Positions 7,630 through 15,865 of a DNA stretch of 64,000 nt are shown here, piece after piece (the stretch's first letter is position 1; every line of letters begins with the position of its first letter). Source of the DNA: Peterkaempfera bronchialis (GTDB lineage: Bacteria > Actinomycetota > Actinomycetes > Streptomycetales > Streptomycetaceae); assembly GCF_003258605.2 (NCBI RefSeq), contig NZ_CP031264.1:124001-188000 (forward strand), read 5' to 3'. The notes beneath the pieces are model-generated. The model was not told where the DNA came from and did not search any database. It was given only the letters and a program-made list of their open reading frames with translations. The translations under genes were made by a program, and so were the position numbers.

Positions 7630-9081
7630 CTACACCTCCGTGGTCCGCTCGCGGTGCAGGTCCTGGAGCTCCCGGCGGAGCAGCTTTCCGGCTCCCGAGT
7701 GAGGCAAGGACGCTTCCACGTACCAGTACTCCGGTACCTTGAAGCCCGCCAGCCGCTCGCGCACGTACCGGCGCAACTCCCCCGCGTCCGGCGGCCGGTC
7801 CGCACGGGCCGGAACGACGAAGGCTGCGACCGTCTGGCCCAGCCTCCGGTCCGGGACCCCGACCACTCCGGCGGCGGCAACCGCGTGGTGGCTTTCGAGC
7901 ACCTGCTCCACCTCAAGGGGGAAGATGTTCTCGCCACCGCGGACGATACGGTCGTGCGTTCGTCCCACCAGGTAGACGTACCCGTCTTTGGTCCGGTGGC
8001 CGATGTCACCGGTGCGCAGCCAGCCGTCGGACCCGGTCAGGCTCAGGTGAGGGGCCTGTGCCAGCAGCTCGCCCGCACCCGCCGCGTCCGGGTTGTCGAT
8101 GCGCAGTCGCAGACCCGGCACCGGACGCCCCACCGAGGTGAGCAGCTCCGGCCGCCCCTGCGCCGCCTCCAGATGGTCCTCCGGCGTGAGGCAGGTGAGC
8201 GGACTGCCCTCCGTCTGGCCGAACAGGTTCAGCAGGCGTGTCTCCGGCAGGACGGCCAGGACGCGGCGGAGCGTGTCCGGGTGGATGGGGGAGGCTCCGT
8301 AGATCAGCGTGCGCAGGGGCAGGGCGTGCAGGGCCTCGGCGGCGAGCAGCATCTCGATCATGCTCGGCACCAGCAGCGTGTGTGTCACGTTGGCGGGTCC
8401 CAGGCTCCGCCACCAGTCGAGGCTGAACGACCGGGTGGCCACAGCGGTCGCGCCGACCGACAGTGCGACCAGCAGCGTGCCCAGGCCGCCGATGTGGTGC
8501 ACCGGTGAGCCGGTGGCGTAGACGGCCCCCGGGCCGAGGCCGGTCAGCCCGGCGAGCAGTCGGCGGCGCTCCCACAGCACGCCCTGGGTGATCGGCACCC
8601 TCTTGGGCAGGCCGGTGGTGCCGGCGGTGTGCAGGTTCACGCACACCGACTCCGGGTCGGTCACCGCCAGGCGTTCGACGCCCCCGCCCTCCGGCCAGGG
8701 GGTGATCGGCACGGGCCGGATTCCGGCCGTCCGGGCGATCTCGGCGGCCGTCGCGGCAAAGGCCGGTTCGTACAGCAGGACATCGCTGCCGAGTGCCCGC
8801 ACGGGGTGGCCGAGTTCGGCCGCGGTGAGCCGCGGGCCGAGCGGTGAGAGCGGGTGGCCGGTGGCCGCACCGGCAAGCAGCAACGCGACCGTGTCGATGT
8901 TGGTGGTCACCAACGCGGGCAGCGGTGCTTCCGGTGGCAGTCCGAGGGACTCGATCCAGGACACCGCTCCTGCGGCGGCGGCCAGCAACCGTGCGCCGTC
9001 GATCGCACGGTCACCGTCGATCACCGCGAGCCGGCCGGAACCCCGGAGCACGGCGACCATCTCACTGGACCACGTGCGCAT
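7630..9081 (-). CDS. Acyl-CoA synthetase (AMP-forming)
   Basis: A 483-residue adenylate-forming ligase. The phosphate-binding loop is the variant 'HTAGTTGLPKRVPIT', the A5 region is 'NLFGQTEGSPLT', and A7-A8 reads 'GWLRTGDIGHRTKDG' and 'GRTHDRIVRGGENIFPLE'. The A10 lysine is in 'HSGAGKLLRREL'. ATG 9081 has GGAG at proper spacing, so the 25 upstream in-frame residues are excluded. It is shorter than most FadD proteins, mainly at the N-terminus. It lies 155 bases downstream of the MarR/ACAD/SDR/phosphotransferase operon, with an AT-rich spacer holding an inverted repeat, so it may have its own promoter. The substrate is unknown. Confidence 0.9.
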   Translation of the reverse strand: MRTWSSEMVAVLRGSGRLAVIDGDRAIDGARLLAAAAGAVSWIESLGLPPEAPLPALVTTNIDTVALLLAGAATGHPLSPLGPRLTAAELGHPVRALGSDVLLYEPAFAATAAEIARTAGIRPVPITPWPEGGGVERLAVTDPESVCVNLHTAGTTGLPKRVPITQGVLWERRRLLAGLTGLGPGAVYATGSPVHHIGGLGTLLVALSVGATAVATRSFSLDWWRSLGPANVTHTLLVPSMIEMLLAAEALHALPLRTLIYGASPIHPDTLRRVLAVLPETRLLNLFGQTEGSPLTCLTPEDHLEAAQGRPELLTSVGRPVPGLRLRIDNPDAAGAGELLAQAPHLSLTGSDGWLRTGDIGHRTKDGYVYLVGRTHDRIVRGGENIFPLEVEQVLESHHAVAAAGVVGVPDRRLGQTVAAFVVPARADRPPDAGELRRYVRERLAGFKVPEYWYVEASLPHSGAGKLLRRELQDLHRERTTEV

Positions 9082-9171
9082 GGGCCACTCCTTCTGACGT
9101 ATCGGCGCGCGGTGCGGCTTTGACCACCTCGTACGCATCCTCTCGCCGAAGCGCACTTCGTGGCCCTCTTC

Positions 9172-9192
9172 AGTTATATAAGTTGAATAACT
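9172..9192. promoter_or_regulatory. AT-rich inverted repeat upstream of acyl-CoA synthetase
   Basis: AGTTAT (9172-9177) and ATAACT (9187-9192) are perfect arms with a 9-base spacer. They sit in the only AT-rich patch of the 9082-9236 spacer, about 90 bases upstream of the minus-strand synthetase start. It is either an operator or part of the core promoter. Confidence 0.4.
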
Positions 9193-9236
9193 ATAGGGTT
9201 ACTTGACGCCGGCCGGAGGCCGGTCCGTGCGCGGAG

Positions 9237-10277
9237 TCAGGCCCCGATCAGCTCGCGGGCCTCGTTCAGCAGCACCGGAAGGGCTGGGGCCATCCGCGCC
9301 ATCTCCGGGACGAGCCGGCCCGACTTGCGACCACGCTTGATGAGCAGTGCGGTCGCTCCCGCCTCCTTGTAGCGGGTCAGCGCGTCGAACCAAGCGAGGT
9401 CGGGCAGGTCCGGACCGCCCGCGTCCGTGTAGGCGTCGAGCAGTTCCCGGGCGGTGGGCATCCCGGACGGCCCGTTGCCGGGTGCGCCGGGGTGGTGGGC
9501 CTCGTCGGTGAAGAAGGTCAGCCACGTGACATCGATGCGCGGATCACCGACCGACCAGATCTCCCAGTCGATGACCGACGTCACGCGGCCGTCCCGGCAC
9601 AGGGTGTTGCCGAGCCGGTAGTCGCCGTGGTTGACCGTAGGCGCCATCGCCGACGGCATCGTGGCGAGCAGGGCTCGTGCGCATTCCTCGTAGTCGCCCT
9701 GGAGGTCGGCGGGGACGGTGGTGAACGCCCGGGTCCACCGGTCGATCTCGTCCTTCAGTCCCACGACCGGCTCGTCCCCCAGGCCGGCCCGCGCCGGGTC
9801 CACCCGGTGCAGAGCGGCGAGCACGGCGGCCGCGTCCAGCGCACGGGACCGGATCGCCGGAAACGCCGCCGGGTCACGCTCCTCGATCAGCATGGGCTCG
9901 ACGCAGTCGCCGGGGACGAAGCCCATCGCGAGAAAAGGCGGTACGTCCGGCGGGTCGCCCGCGTCCTCGAAGAACACGGGGGGCACGGGAACACCGGGCT
10001 GATCGTGCAACGCCCGCATGAGCCGGGCCTGGCGCAGCACATCCCGGTTGCGTACCGGTGCCAGTCCCGGAGGGGCGACCTTGAGCACCACCTTGCGCTG
10101 CTCCTCCGGTACTCCGCGCAGCTCGGCGGTGAAGGTGAGGCTGGAGGAACCGCCCGTCAGGGGCTCGACACGGGTCACCTCGGCTCCGGGGTGCCAGGCC
10201 TGCGCCGCTCCGGTCGCCCGGCCTCGCAGGGTCTCCGCGAGTGCGGAGGTGTCTCCGGTGCTGTCCGTCGTCGCCAT
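9237..10277 (-). CDS. ACAD10-like aminoglycoside-phosphotransferase-fold protein
   Basis: A 346-residue APH-fold protein. The N-lobe contains 'GGSSSLTFTAEL' and the kinase lysine in 'RKVVLKVAP'. The catalytic loop is 'VNHGDYRLGNTL' (HGD-x4-N) and the metal-binding motif is 'VIDWEIWSVGDPRIDVTWL'. Bacterial homologues of the kinase domain of human ACAD10/11 are found beside acyl-CoA dehydrogenases. Related mammalian enzymes phosphorylate 4-hydroxyacyl-CoAs, so a role in hydroxy-acid degradation is a reasonable inference. Its ATG overlaps the stop of the SDR at 10277, showing translational coupling. It is the last gene of the operon that starts at MarR. Confidence 0.88.
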   Translation of the reverse strand: MATTDSTGDTSALAETLRGRATGAAQAWHPGAEVTRVEPLTGGSSSLTFTAELRGVPEEQRKVVLKVAPPGLAPVRNRDVLRQARLMRALHDQPGVPVPPVFFEDAGDPPDVPPFLAMGFVPGDCVEPMLIEERDPAAFPAIRSRALDAAAVLAALHRVDPARAGLGDEPVVGLKDEIDRWTRAFTTVPADLQGDYEECARALLATMPSAMAPTVNHGDYRLGNTLCRDGRVTSVIDWEIWSVGDPRIDVTWLTFFTDEAHHPGAPGNGPSGMPTARELLDAYTDAGGPDLPDLAWFDALTRYKEAGATALLIKRGRKSGRLVPEMARMAPALPVLLNEARELIGA

Positions 10278-11026
10278 CAGTAGAGTCCTCCGTCCACCCG
10301 CAGCAGCGCACCGGTGGTGTAGCTGGAGGCCGGGCTCGCCAGGTACAGCGCGCTGGTGACGATCTCCTCCGGCCGCCCCGGGTGGCCGATCGCACTGCGG
10401 GTGCTGGTCCGGACCTCCTCGGGCCACGCCTGTGAGATGTCCGTCAGGAACGGCCCGGCCGACAGCGTGTTGACCCTGACCTTGGGCGCGTACTCCAGGG
10501 CCAGCACCTGGGTCAGCACGTTGAGAGCGGCCTTGGCGCCGGCGTAGGGACCGAACTTCGGTTGCGGCATCAGCGCGCCCGACGACGAGACGTTGATGAT
10601 GGATCCGCCCTCGCCGTCGGCCATGCGCCGGCCGACCAGGGCGCCGAGCCGGAAGGGGCCTTTGAAGTTGACGCCGACGACCTTGTCGAACAGCTCCTCG
10701 GACGTCTCCTCCGAGGACGGTGCCAGTGGCGACATCCCGGCATTGTTGACCAAGATGTCGATCGTGCCGAAGCGCTGGTACGCGGTGTCCACCAGGTCGT
10801 CTATGTCGCTCCACCGCCCGACATGGCAGGCATGGGCGAGCGCCTGGCGGCCCAGGGCCTCGACCTCGGCCGCCACTGTCCGGCAGGTGTCCACCTTGCG
10901 GCTGGCGACGACGACGTCCGCGCCGGCCCGCGCGAAGGCGAGCACCATCTCCCGGCCGAGGCCACGGCTGCCCCCGGTCACCAGGGCCACCTTGCCGGTG
11001 AGGTCGAAGAGTTCAGTGGTCTTCAC
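10277..11026 (-). CDS. Short-chain dehydrogenase/reductase
   Basis: A 249-residue SDR with 'TGGSRGLG' for cofactor binding, 'NNAGMS', active-site Ser in 'INVSSSGALMP' and YxxxK in 'YAGAKAALN'. The C-terminus is 'LLRVDGGLY'. It would oxidise a hydroxyacyl intermediate or reduce a ketone. It overlaps the upstream acyl-CoA dehydrogenase by 4 bases and the downstream phosphotransferase by its stop codon, so the three are made as one unit. The same trio (ACAD, SDR, APH) is common in mycobacteria and relatives; its substrate is unsettled. Confidence 0.9.
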   Translation of the reverse strand: MKTTELFDLTGKVALVTGGSRGLGREMVLAFARAGADVVVASRKVDTCRTVAAEVEALGRQALAHACHVGRWSDIDDLVDTAYQRFGTIDILVNNAGMSPLAPSSEETSEELFDKVVGVNFKGPFRLGALVGRRMADGEGGSIINVSSSGALMPQPKFGPYAGAKAALNVLTQVLALEYAPKVRVNTLSAGPFLTDISQAWPEEVRTSTRSAIGHPGRPEEIVTSALYLASPASSYTTGALLRVDGGLY

Positions 11027-12324
11027 AGGCCGTACTCCTTCAGGACGTCGGCGTAACGGCGGCGGGCCGCCTCACGCTTCGGCGGAATGTGCTCGCTCGG
11101 GAAGAGGCCCGGAGCGGGCTCGACACCACGCAGCAGTTGCTTGGCCACCGTGGTCCTGTGCACCTCGGTCGGCCCATCGGCCAGGGCGAGAGAGGGCACG
11201 CTCATCCACATCTCCGCCAAGGGCATCTCATGGGTGGTGCCGAGTGAGCCGTGCAGGTGCAGCGCACGCCGGACGATGTCGTGGTGGACCTTCGCCATCG
11301 CCACCTTGCACATGGCGATCTGGGTGCGAGCCGCCCCGTGCGGCTGGGTGTCGATGACCCAGGCGGTGTGGAGCACCAGCAGGCGGTACTGCTGGAGCTC
11401 GATCCAGGAGTCGGCGATCATGGCTTGGACGGCCTGCTTGTCGGCCAGCCGCTCCCCCTGCGTACGGCGGGACACCGCGCGCTCCAGCATCATCTCCATG
11501 GCACGGGCGCACTGGCCGACGATGCGCATGGCGTGATGGACCCGGCCGCCGCCGAGGCGGGCCTGGGCCACCTTGAAGCCCTCGCCGGGGCCACCGAGCA
11601 TGGCGTCGGCGGGAAGGCGCACATGGTCGTAGCGGATGTAGCCATGGATGCCCTCGTCCAGTTCGTCGCGCTCGGCCATGGTGGCGACATTGCGCTTGAT
11701 CGTGACGCCGGGCGTCTGCGCGGGCACGATGAACATCGACATCCGCTCGTGCGGCCTGGCTTCGGAGTCGGTCACGGCCATGACGATGAGGAACGCCGCG
11801 TAGCGGGCGTTGGAGGAGAACCACTTCTCGCCGTCGATCACCCATGTGTCCCCCTCCTGCCAGGCGCGGCAGGTGAACTCCTTGGGGTCCGCGCCGGCCT
11901 GCGGTTCGGTCATGGAGAAGGTGGAGACGATGTCCCCGTCGAGCAGTGGTCGCAGATAGCGCTTCCGCTGCTCCTCGGTCCCGAACATCGCCAGGATCTC
12001 GGCGTTGCCGGTGTCGGGGGCGGCGGTGCCGAAGACGGTGGGCGCCCAGGAGGAGCGGCCGAGGATCTCGTTCATCAGGGCGAGCTTGAGCTGGCCGTAG
12101 CCCTGGCCGCCGAGCTCGGGGCCGAGGTGGCAGGCCCACAGGCCCTGCTCACGCACCTGCTGCTGCAGCGGCCGCAGGATGGCGCGAGCCGCCTCGTTGC
12201 CGGTGTCGTACGGGTCGCCGCCGGAGGGGAAGAGGAGGTCGAGCGGCTCCACCTCCTCGCGCACAAAGCGGTTCATCCAGTCCAGCTTCTGCTGGAACTC
12301 GGGGTCGGTGGAGAAGTCCCACAT
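11023..12324 (-). CDS. Acyl-CoA dehydrogenase (ACAD10/11-like)
   Basis: A 433-residue FAD enzyme beginning 'MWDFSTDPEFQQKLDWMN'. It has 'FSMTEPQAGADPKEFTCRA', 'DGEKWFSSNARYAAFLIVMA' and a C-terminal 'HGSLGTTHEMPLAEMW'. The length and the N-terminal 'REEVEPLDLLFP' match the ACAD10/11-type branch, which pairs with APH-fold kinases. The start ATG 12324 follows GGAGG closely. It is first in the tightly overlapped ACAD-SDR-APH run and lies only 28 bases after the MarR gene, so the regulator is probably co-transcribed. Confidence 0.92.
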   Translation of the reverse strand: MWDFSTDPEFQQKLDWMNRFVREEVEPLDLLFPSGGDPYDTGNEAARAILRPLQQQVREQGLWACHLGPELGGQGYGQLKLALMNEILGRSSWAPTVFGTAAPDTGNAEILAMFGTEEQRKRYLRPLLDGDIVSTFSMTEPQAGADPKEFTCRAWQEGDTWVIDGEKWFSSNARYAAFLIVMAVTDSEARPHERMSMFIVPAQTPGVTIKRNVATMAERDELDEGIHGYIRYDHVRLPADAMLGGPGEGFKVAQARLGGGRVHHAMRIVGQCARAMEMMLERAVSRRTQGERLADKQAVQAMIADSWIELQQYRLLVLHTAWVIDTQPHGAARTQIAMCKVAMAKVHHDIVRRALHLHGSLGTTHEMPLAEMWMSVPSLALADGPTEVHRTTVAKQLLRGVEPAPGLFPSEHIPPKREAARRRYADVLKEYGL

Positions 12325-12352
12325 GGCTGACCTCCAGTGTCGGCGGTGGTGT

Positions 12353-12841
12353 TCACCGCGGTTCGGGGCCCGCGCCGCGGTCCGGGGTACGGCCGGCGCC
12401 CTCTGCTTCGAGCCGGGTCCGCAGGGTGCGGAGTGTCTCCGTGGCGGCAACGAGGTCGCCCGGGTCCATCCCCTCGGTGACCCGGTCCGCCCACACGCGA
12501 CTGCGGTCCTGGACGTCCTCGTCCACGGCACGTCCGCGCTCGGTGGGCACCAGTCGGCGGGCCCGCTTGTGATCGGGATTGTCGACGAACTCGATCAGCC
12601 CCCGCTGCGCCAGTGCGTCGGCGGTCCGCTGCACGGCCTGCCGGGTGTGCCCGAGGCTACGTCCGATCTGAGGGACCGTCGGGGGCTGTACGGCACGGAT
12701 GACGGCCGCGAGGACAAGACTCTGGGATCCGGTGAGACCTTCTTCCGCACCCAGCGCCGGGGTGGCGGTGACCAGCCGGCCGCGGGTACGCAGAATCTCG
12801 TCGATGAGCACGGACAGGGGATGCAGATCACCAGCAGACAT
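12353..12841 (-). CDS. MarR-family regulator
   Basis: A 162-residue winged-helix protein. The DNA-recognition region reads 'TVPQIGRSLGHTRQAVQRTA', followed by the wing 'GLIEFVDNPDHKRARRLVPT'. MarR proteins respond to small phenolic or carboxylic ligands. It heads the ACAD-SDR-APH operon and likely autoregulates it. The promoter candidate is on the minus strand near 12875, where TTGACA stands before 'TGTCATTGTGG'. A TGACA/TGTCA inverted repeat covers the same stretch (about 12858-12875), a fitting place for its operator. The exact start is uncertain because no strong ribosome site precedes ATG 12841. Confidence 0.88.
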   Translation of the reverse strand: MSAGDLHPLSVLIDEILRTRGRLVTATPALGAEEGLTGSQSLVLAAVIRAVQPPTVPQIGRSLGHTRQAVQRTADALAQRGLIEFVDNPDHKRARRLVPTERGRAVDEDVQDRSRVWADRVTEGMDPGDLVAATETLRTLRTRLEAEGAGRTPDRGAGPEPR

Positions 12842-13051
12842 GACGCGAGATTTCCACAATGACACCTTGTTGTCAATCACTGGACCGCGACGACCTGCCC
12901 CGGTCCGCCTCCTCGCCAGGTCCTCACCCGGGCGCACGCACGGGCCGGACCGGGACACTCGGGACACTCTGCGTGTCCGCGCCGCCGATGAGGCGTTCTC
13001 CCTGGGCGGGTTCGACAGCGGAACGCCCTGGTGGCACGGGCCCTCGGTGCG

Positions 13052-13087
13052 CCCGGGGGCCTGGCCCACGGCCGCCAGGCCCCCGGG
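13052..13087. terminator. 13-bp perfect GC hairpin
   Basis: Arms 13052-13064 and 13075-13087 are perfectly complementary around a 10-base loop. It lies 65 bases past the stop of the minus-strand metallo-hydrolase (13152-14291) and separates that gene from the MarR operon. The rest of 12842-13151 holds only the MarR promoter and no gene. Confidence 0.65.
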
Positions 13088-13151
13088 GGTGGGGGTCGGG
13101 GGTGTCGAGAGCGGCCATGGGAGTGCGGTTGATGGCGGGGCTGTTCCAGGT

Positions 13152-14291
13152 TCAGTGAACGGCGTGCGAGGCCAGTCGTACGCGAACCTCCGGAACGTCG
13201 TCGGAAGACGTGCCGGGCAGGTCGGCGGGATGACTGTCGGGGAAGTCCAGCTCGCCGCGGTCGGCGAGGTGGCGGATGTGCGCCTCGGTCTCCGAGAGGG
13301 CGCCGATGCGCATCTGCCCGACCTCCGCCCAGGGCCTGGACCAGCTCAGCTGCTCGGCGACCTGCCACACGGTGGGCGAGCCCAGCCCGGCGATGACGGT
13401 GACCAGTTCGCGGCAGCGCTGCTCATGGTGGTCGCGCAACTGCCGGGTCCGGGCGGCCAGTCCTCGGAAGCGGTACTCGTGGGCGGGCAGCGCGTCGTGG
13501 TCGTCGAAGGCCGCGGTGCGCTCCAGCGACTCCAGGAACCGAGTCAGCGGGGCGTCGCCGTTCACACGGTTCAGGCCGATGTTGGGCGTGATACGAGGCA
13601 GCACGTGATCGCCGGTCAGGAGCAGTCCGGCGTCGGGTTCCTGGAGGCACAGGTGCCCGGGGGTGTGCCCGGGGGTCCACACCGCGCGCAGCCGCCGGCC
13701 GGGCAGCGGCACGGTATCGCCGTCCTCCAGCAGCACGTCGGGTTCCGCCATGGTGAACACGAAACGATCCGCTGAGCGCTCGCCGAAGGGGCGCAGCAGG
13801 TCCTTGATGTGCTCCTCGGGCGCGCCCCAGCGCCGCAGGCCGCGCCTGAGGAACTCCCTGCGCGCGCCGGGATGGGTCAGTGCGGTGCGCTGCGGGAGGG
13901 TGTCACGCTCGGCCGGGTGCATGGCGATCCAGGCGCCGGAGTGCTCCCGCAGCCGGCCGGAGAGGCCGTGGTGGTCGGGATGGACGTGCGTGGCGACGAT
14001 GCCGGTGACGTCGGAGACTGCCGCGCCCGCCGCCCCCAGGCCCGCGAGCAGCGCCTCCCAGCCCTCGTCGGTGCCCCAGCCCGGATCCACCACGACCAGA
14101 CCGCGATCGCCTGCTATCAGGTAACACAGGGTGTACCGCAGCGGATTGTCCGGGATCGGCACCGGGACGGACCACACGCCGCCGCTGAGGCGTTCCACCG
14201 GGGGCAGGGTGCGGTCCTGCCACGCGGCGTGTTGGGCGGTACCGAGGATGCTGATGCCCGTACCGCCACGACCTGTCGTCCCGACCGTCAT
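13152..14291 (-). CDS. MBL-fold metallo-hydrolase
   Basis: A 379-residue metallo-beta-lactamase-fold hydrolase. The zinc motif is 'ATHVHPDHHGLSGRL' (HxHxDHH), a further ligand is in 'VWTPGHTPGHLCL', and the metal-bridging Asp is in 'LLLTGDHVLPRI'. After the core there is a C-terminal winged-helix-like part ('LGSPTVWQVAEQLSW'), as in LACTB2/SCCA-type members. These hydrolyse thioesters or other esters, so a role in acyl-CoA or glyoxalase-type turnover is possible. It is divergent from a TetR gene, with a perfect palindrome between them that probably controls both. Confidence 0.9.
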   Translation of the reverse strand: MTVGTTGRGGTGISILGTAQHAAWQDRTLPPVERLSGGVWSVPVPIPDNPLRYTLCYLIAGDRGLVVVDPGWGTDEGWEALLAGLGAAGAAVSDVTGIVATHVHPDHHGLSGRLREHSGAWIAMHPAERDTLPQRTALTHPGARREFLRRGLRRWGAPEEHIKDLLRPFGERSADRFVFTMAEPDVLLEDGDTVPLPGRRLRAVWTPGHTPGHLCLQEPDAGLLLTGDHVLPRITPNIGLNRVNGDAPLTRFLESLERTAAFDDHDALPAHEYRFRGLAARTRQLRDHHEQRCRELVTVIAGLGSPTVWQVAEQLSWSRPWAEVGQMRIGALSETEAHIRHLADRGELDFPDSHPADLPGTSSDDVPEVRVRLASHAVH

Positions 14292-14388
14292 GTGCCACCG
14301 TCTTCCGTTGTCCTGTGCTGTCGGCGCGTGTCCTGTGGTGCCGGCGCGGCCCGCTCCGGCTCCGGCTGTCCCCGGGCCGAGCAGGCCG

Positions 14389-14414
14389 TTTACTGACGAG
14401 AAGCGTTCAGTAAA
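14389..14414. promoter_or_regulatory. Inverted repeat between divergent MBL and TetR genes
   Basis: TTTACTGA (14389-14396) and TCAGTAAA (14407-14414) are perfect arms with a 10-base spacer. It is the only AT-rich palindrome in the 316-base divergent region 14292-14607, so it is the likely operator of the TetR protein encoded at 14608. Confidence 0.65.
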
Positions 14415-14607
14415 TGCAGCATAGGCCGTTCGTGTCCTCCGGCCGACAGCGGTCGGCCAGGCGGACCGTGGAGGGCGGACCGGCGCCCTCGACGGGGACG
14501 CCGGCGGCCTCGCCGGCCGTGCGGGGCAGGGTCCGCAGACCCGAGCCGGAAGTGATCGGCGCCGAGAAGCCCCACCTCACCACGAAGCCGTGGAGGAACA
14601 TGGGCGT

Positions 14608-15228
14608 ATGACGACCACGCCCCCCAGGGCGGCCCCCGGACGCCCACGCGACCAGCAGGTGGACCGCCGCGTCGCCGACGCCGCCGTCGAAGTGTTCGGC
14701 GAGCATGGCTGGACAGGCTTCACGATCGATGCGGTGGCCCGCCGCGCGGGGGTCGGCAAGGCCTCGGTCTACCTGCGCTGGAGCAGCAAGGAGGACCTGC
14801 TCACGGAGGCCCTCACCCTGCGGCTCTGCCCCGTCCGCGATGTCGACACCGGTACGGTGCGCGGCGACCTGGTCCAGCTCGTCGAGCAGATGGTCGGCCT
14901 CTATTCCGGCGAGCACGGCAGCGCGGCCCTGCGCCTGGGCCTGGAGGCACGGTTCATCCCGCAGCTCACCGCACGCTACGAGGAGATGACGAGCGCCCAG
15001 ATACGGACCGCCCGCGACATGGTCCGCCGCGGCATCCACCGCGGTGAACTGCCCGAGACCATCTCGGTGACCTTCCTCCTGGAGGCGCTGTGCGGCGGGG
15101 CCATGAATCGCGCGCTGACGGCTCGGGCCTCAGGGCGTACGTCCCGGCCCCGGACGGACGCCGACTTCGCCAAGCGGTTCGTCGACTTCGTCCTGACCCC
15201 GGTACTGGTGGATCCGCGGGCGGACTGA
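14608..15228 (+). CDS. TetR-family regulator
   Basis: A 206-residue regulator. The helix-turn-helix reads 'GWTGFTIDAVARRAGVGKAS' followed by 'VYLRWSSKEDLL', and a TetR_C_11-like ligand domain contains 'EARFIPQLTARYEEM'. GTG 14590 is also in frame, but ATG 14608 after GGAGG fits better. It is divergent from the metallo-hydrolase gene and likely binds the palindrome at 14389-14414 to control both promoters. Confidence 0.9.
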   Translation: MTTTPPRAAPGRPRDQQVDRRVADAAVEVFGEHGWTGFTIDAVARRAGVGKASVYLRWSSKEDLLTEALTLRLCPVRDVDTGTVRGDLVQLVEQMVGLYSGEHGSAALRLGLEARFIPQLTARYEEMTSAQIRTARDMVRRGIHRGELPETISVTFLLEALCGGAMNRALTARASGRTSRPRTDADFAKRFVDFVLTPVLVDPRAD

Positions 15229-15620
15229 ATCCCGAGGCCCGCAGCCCGGACCGCAGCGGCATGGGGAAGCTCTGCGGCCACCGAAGTCACGCCCGGCCGC
15301 GCGGACCACGGCCCAGCCGGACAGCCGGCACCGCCGGTACGAGCGTCCACGGCCCGAGTCGGCCGGCGAGCCACTCCCGTGGCCGGCTCGGGCGGCGTCC
15401 GCTTCGCCCGGTCGGTGATCGCCACCGACGACGGCACCTACCGCCGCGCCAGCCGCCAGCTCCCGCGAACAGCGCGAACCACCGCGACCAGCGGGGACGA
15501 AGGCCTCCACCGTGCCCTCAGCCGCACCCGTAGCGCGGCCTGGACGACACCACGCGACAGCCGGAACGAACACCAAACCCCTCTACCTCCCAAAGAGAAA
15601 ACTTAATAAGCTATGTCGCT
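15229..15620. other. Non-coding stretch
   Basis: I see no protein-like frame on either strand. The sequence is uniformly GC-rich until an AT-rich patch (about 15580-15625, with 'ACTTAATAAG') that could hold a promoter for the racemase-like gene downstream. Confidence 0.4.
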
Positions 15621-15790
15621 ATGCTGAGTCCCGACACCGGAGTGGTCTGCTCATCACGCCGGGTGGAGGCGGTGCAGAACGGCGAAGTCGTCTTCGAGCC
15701 CGCCGCCTCCTTCCAGCGGAGCCTCGACCACTCGGTCCGGTTCCATGTGCCGCACCGCCCCGACGACTGGTCTGCCGCACGAGCAGGAGG
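15621..15790 (+). pseudogene. Internally deleted TesB thioesterase remnant
   Basis: The frame from ATG 15621 reads 'RRVEAVQNGEVVFEPAASFQ' joined directly to 'RSLDHSVRFHVPHRPDDW'. In the intact TesB at 22690 the corresponding pieces are 'ARRVVAIQNGAVIFNMSTSF' and 'ASLDHAVWFHRPVRMDDW', about 105 residues apart. The N-terminal hotdog strand, the middle and the C-terminus are missing. This is a relic with an in-frame internal deletion, not a functional gene. It sits directly upstream of the racemase-like CoA transferase. Confidence 0.65.
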
Positions 15791-15865
15791 GCACCTGGGC
15801 GGCAGCGGACCTCCTACGGCACCACTCGGTGATCCACCCTTCCGATCGTTCCTTCAGGAGAGTCC

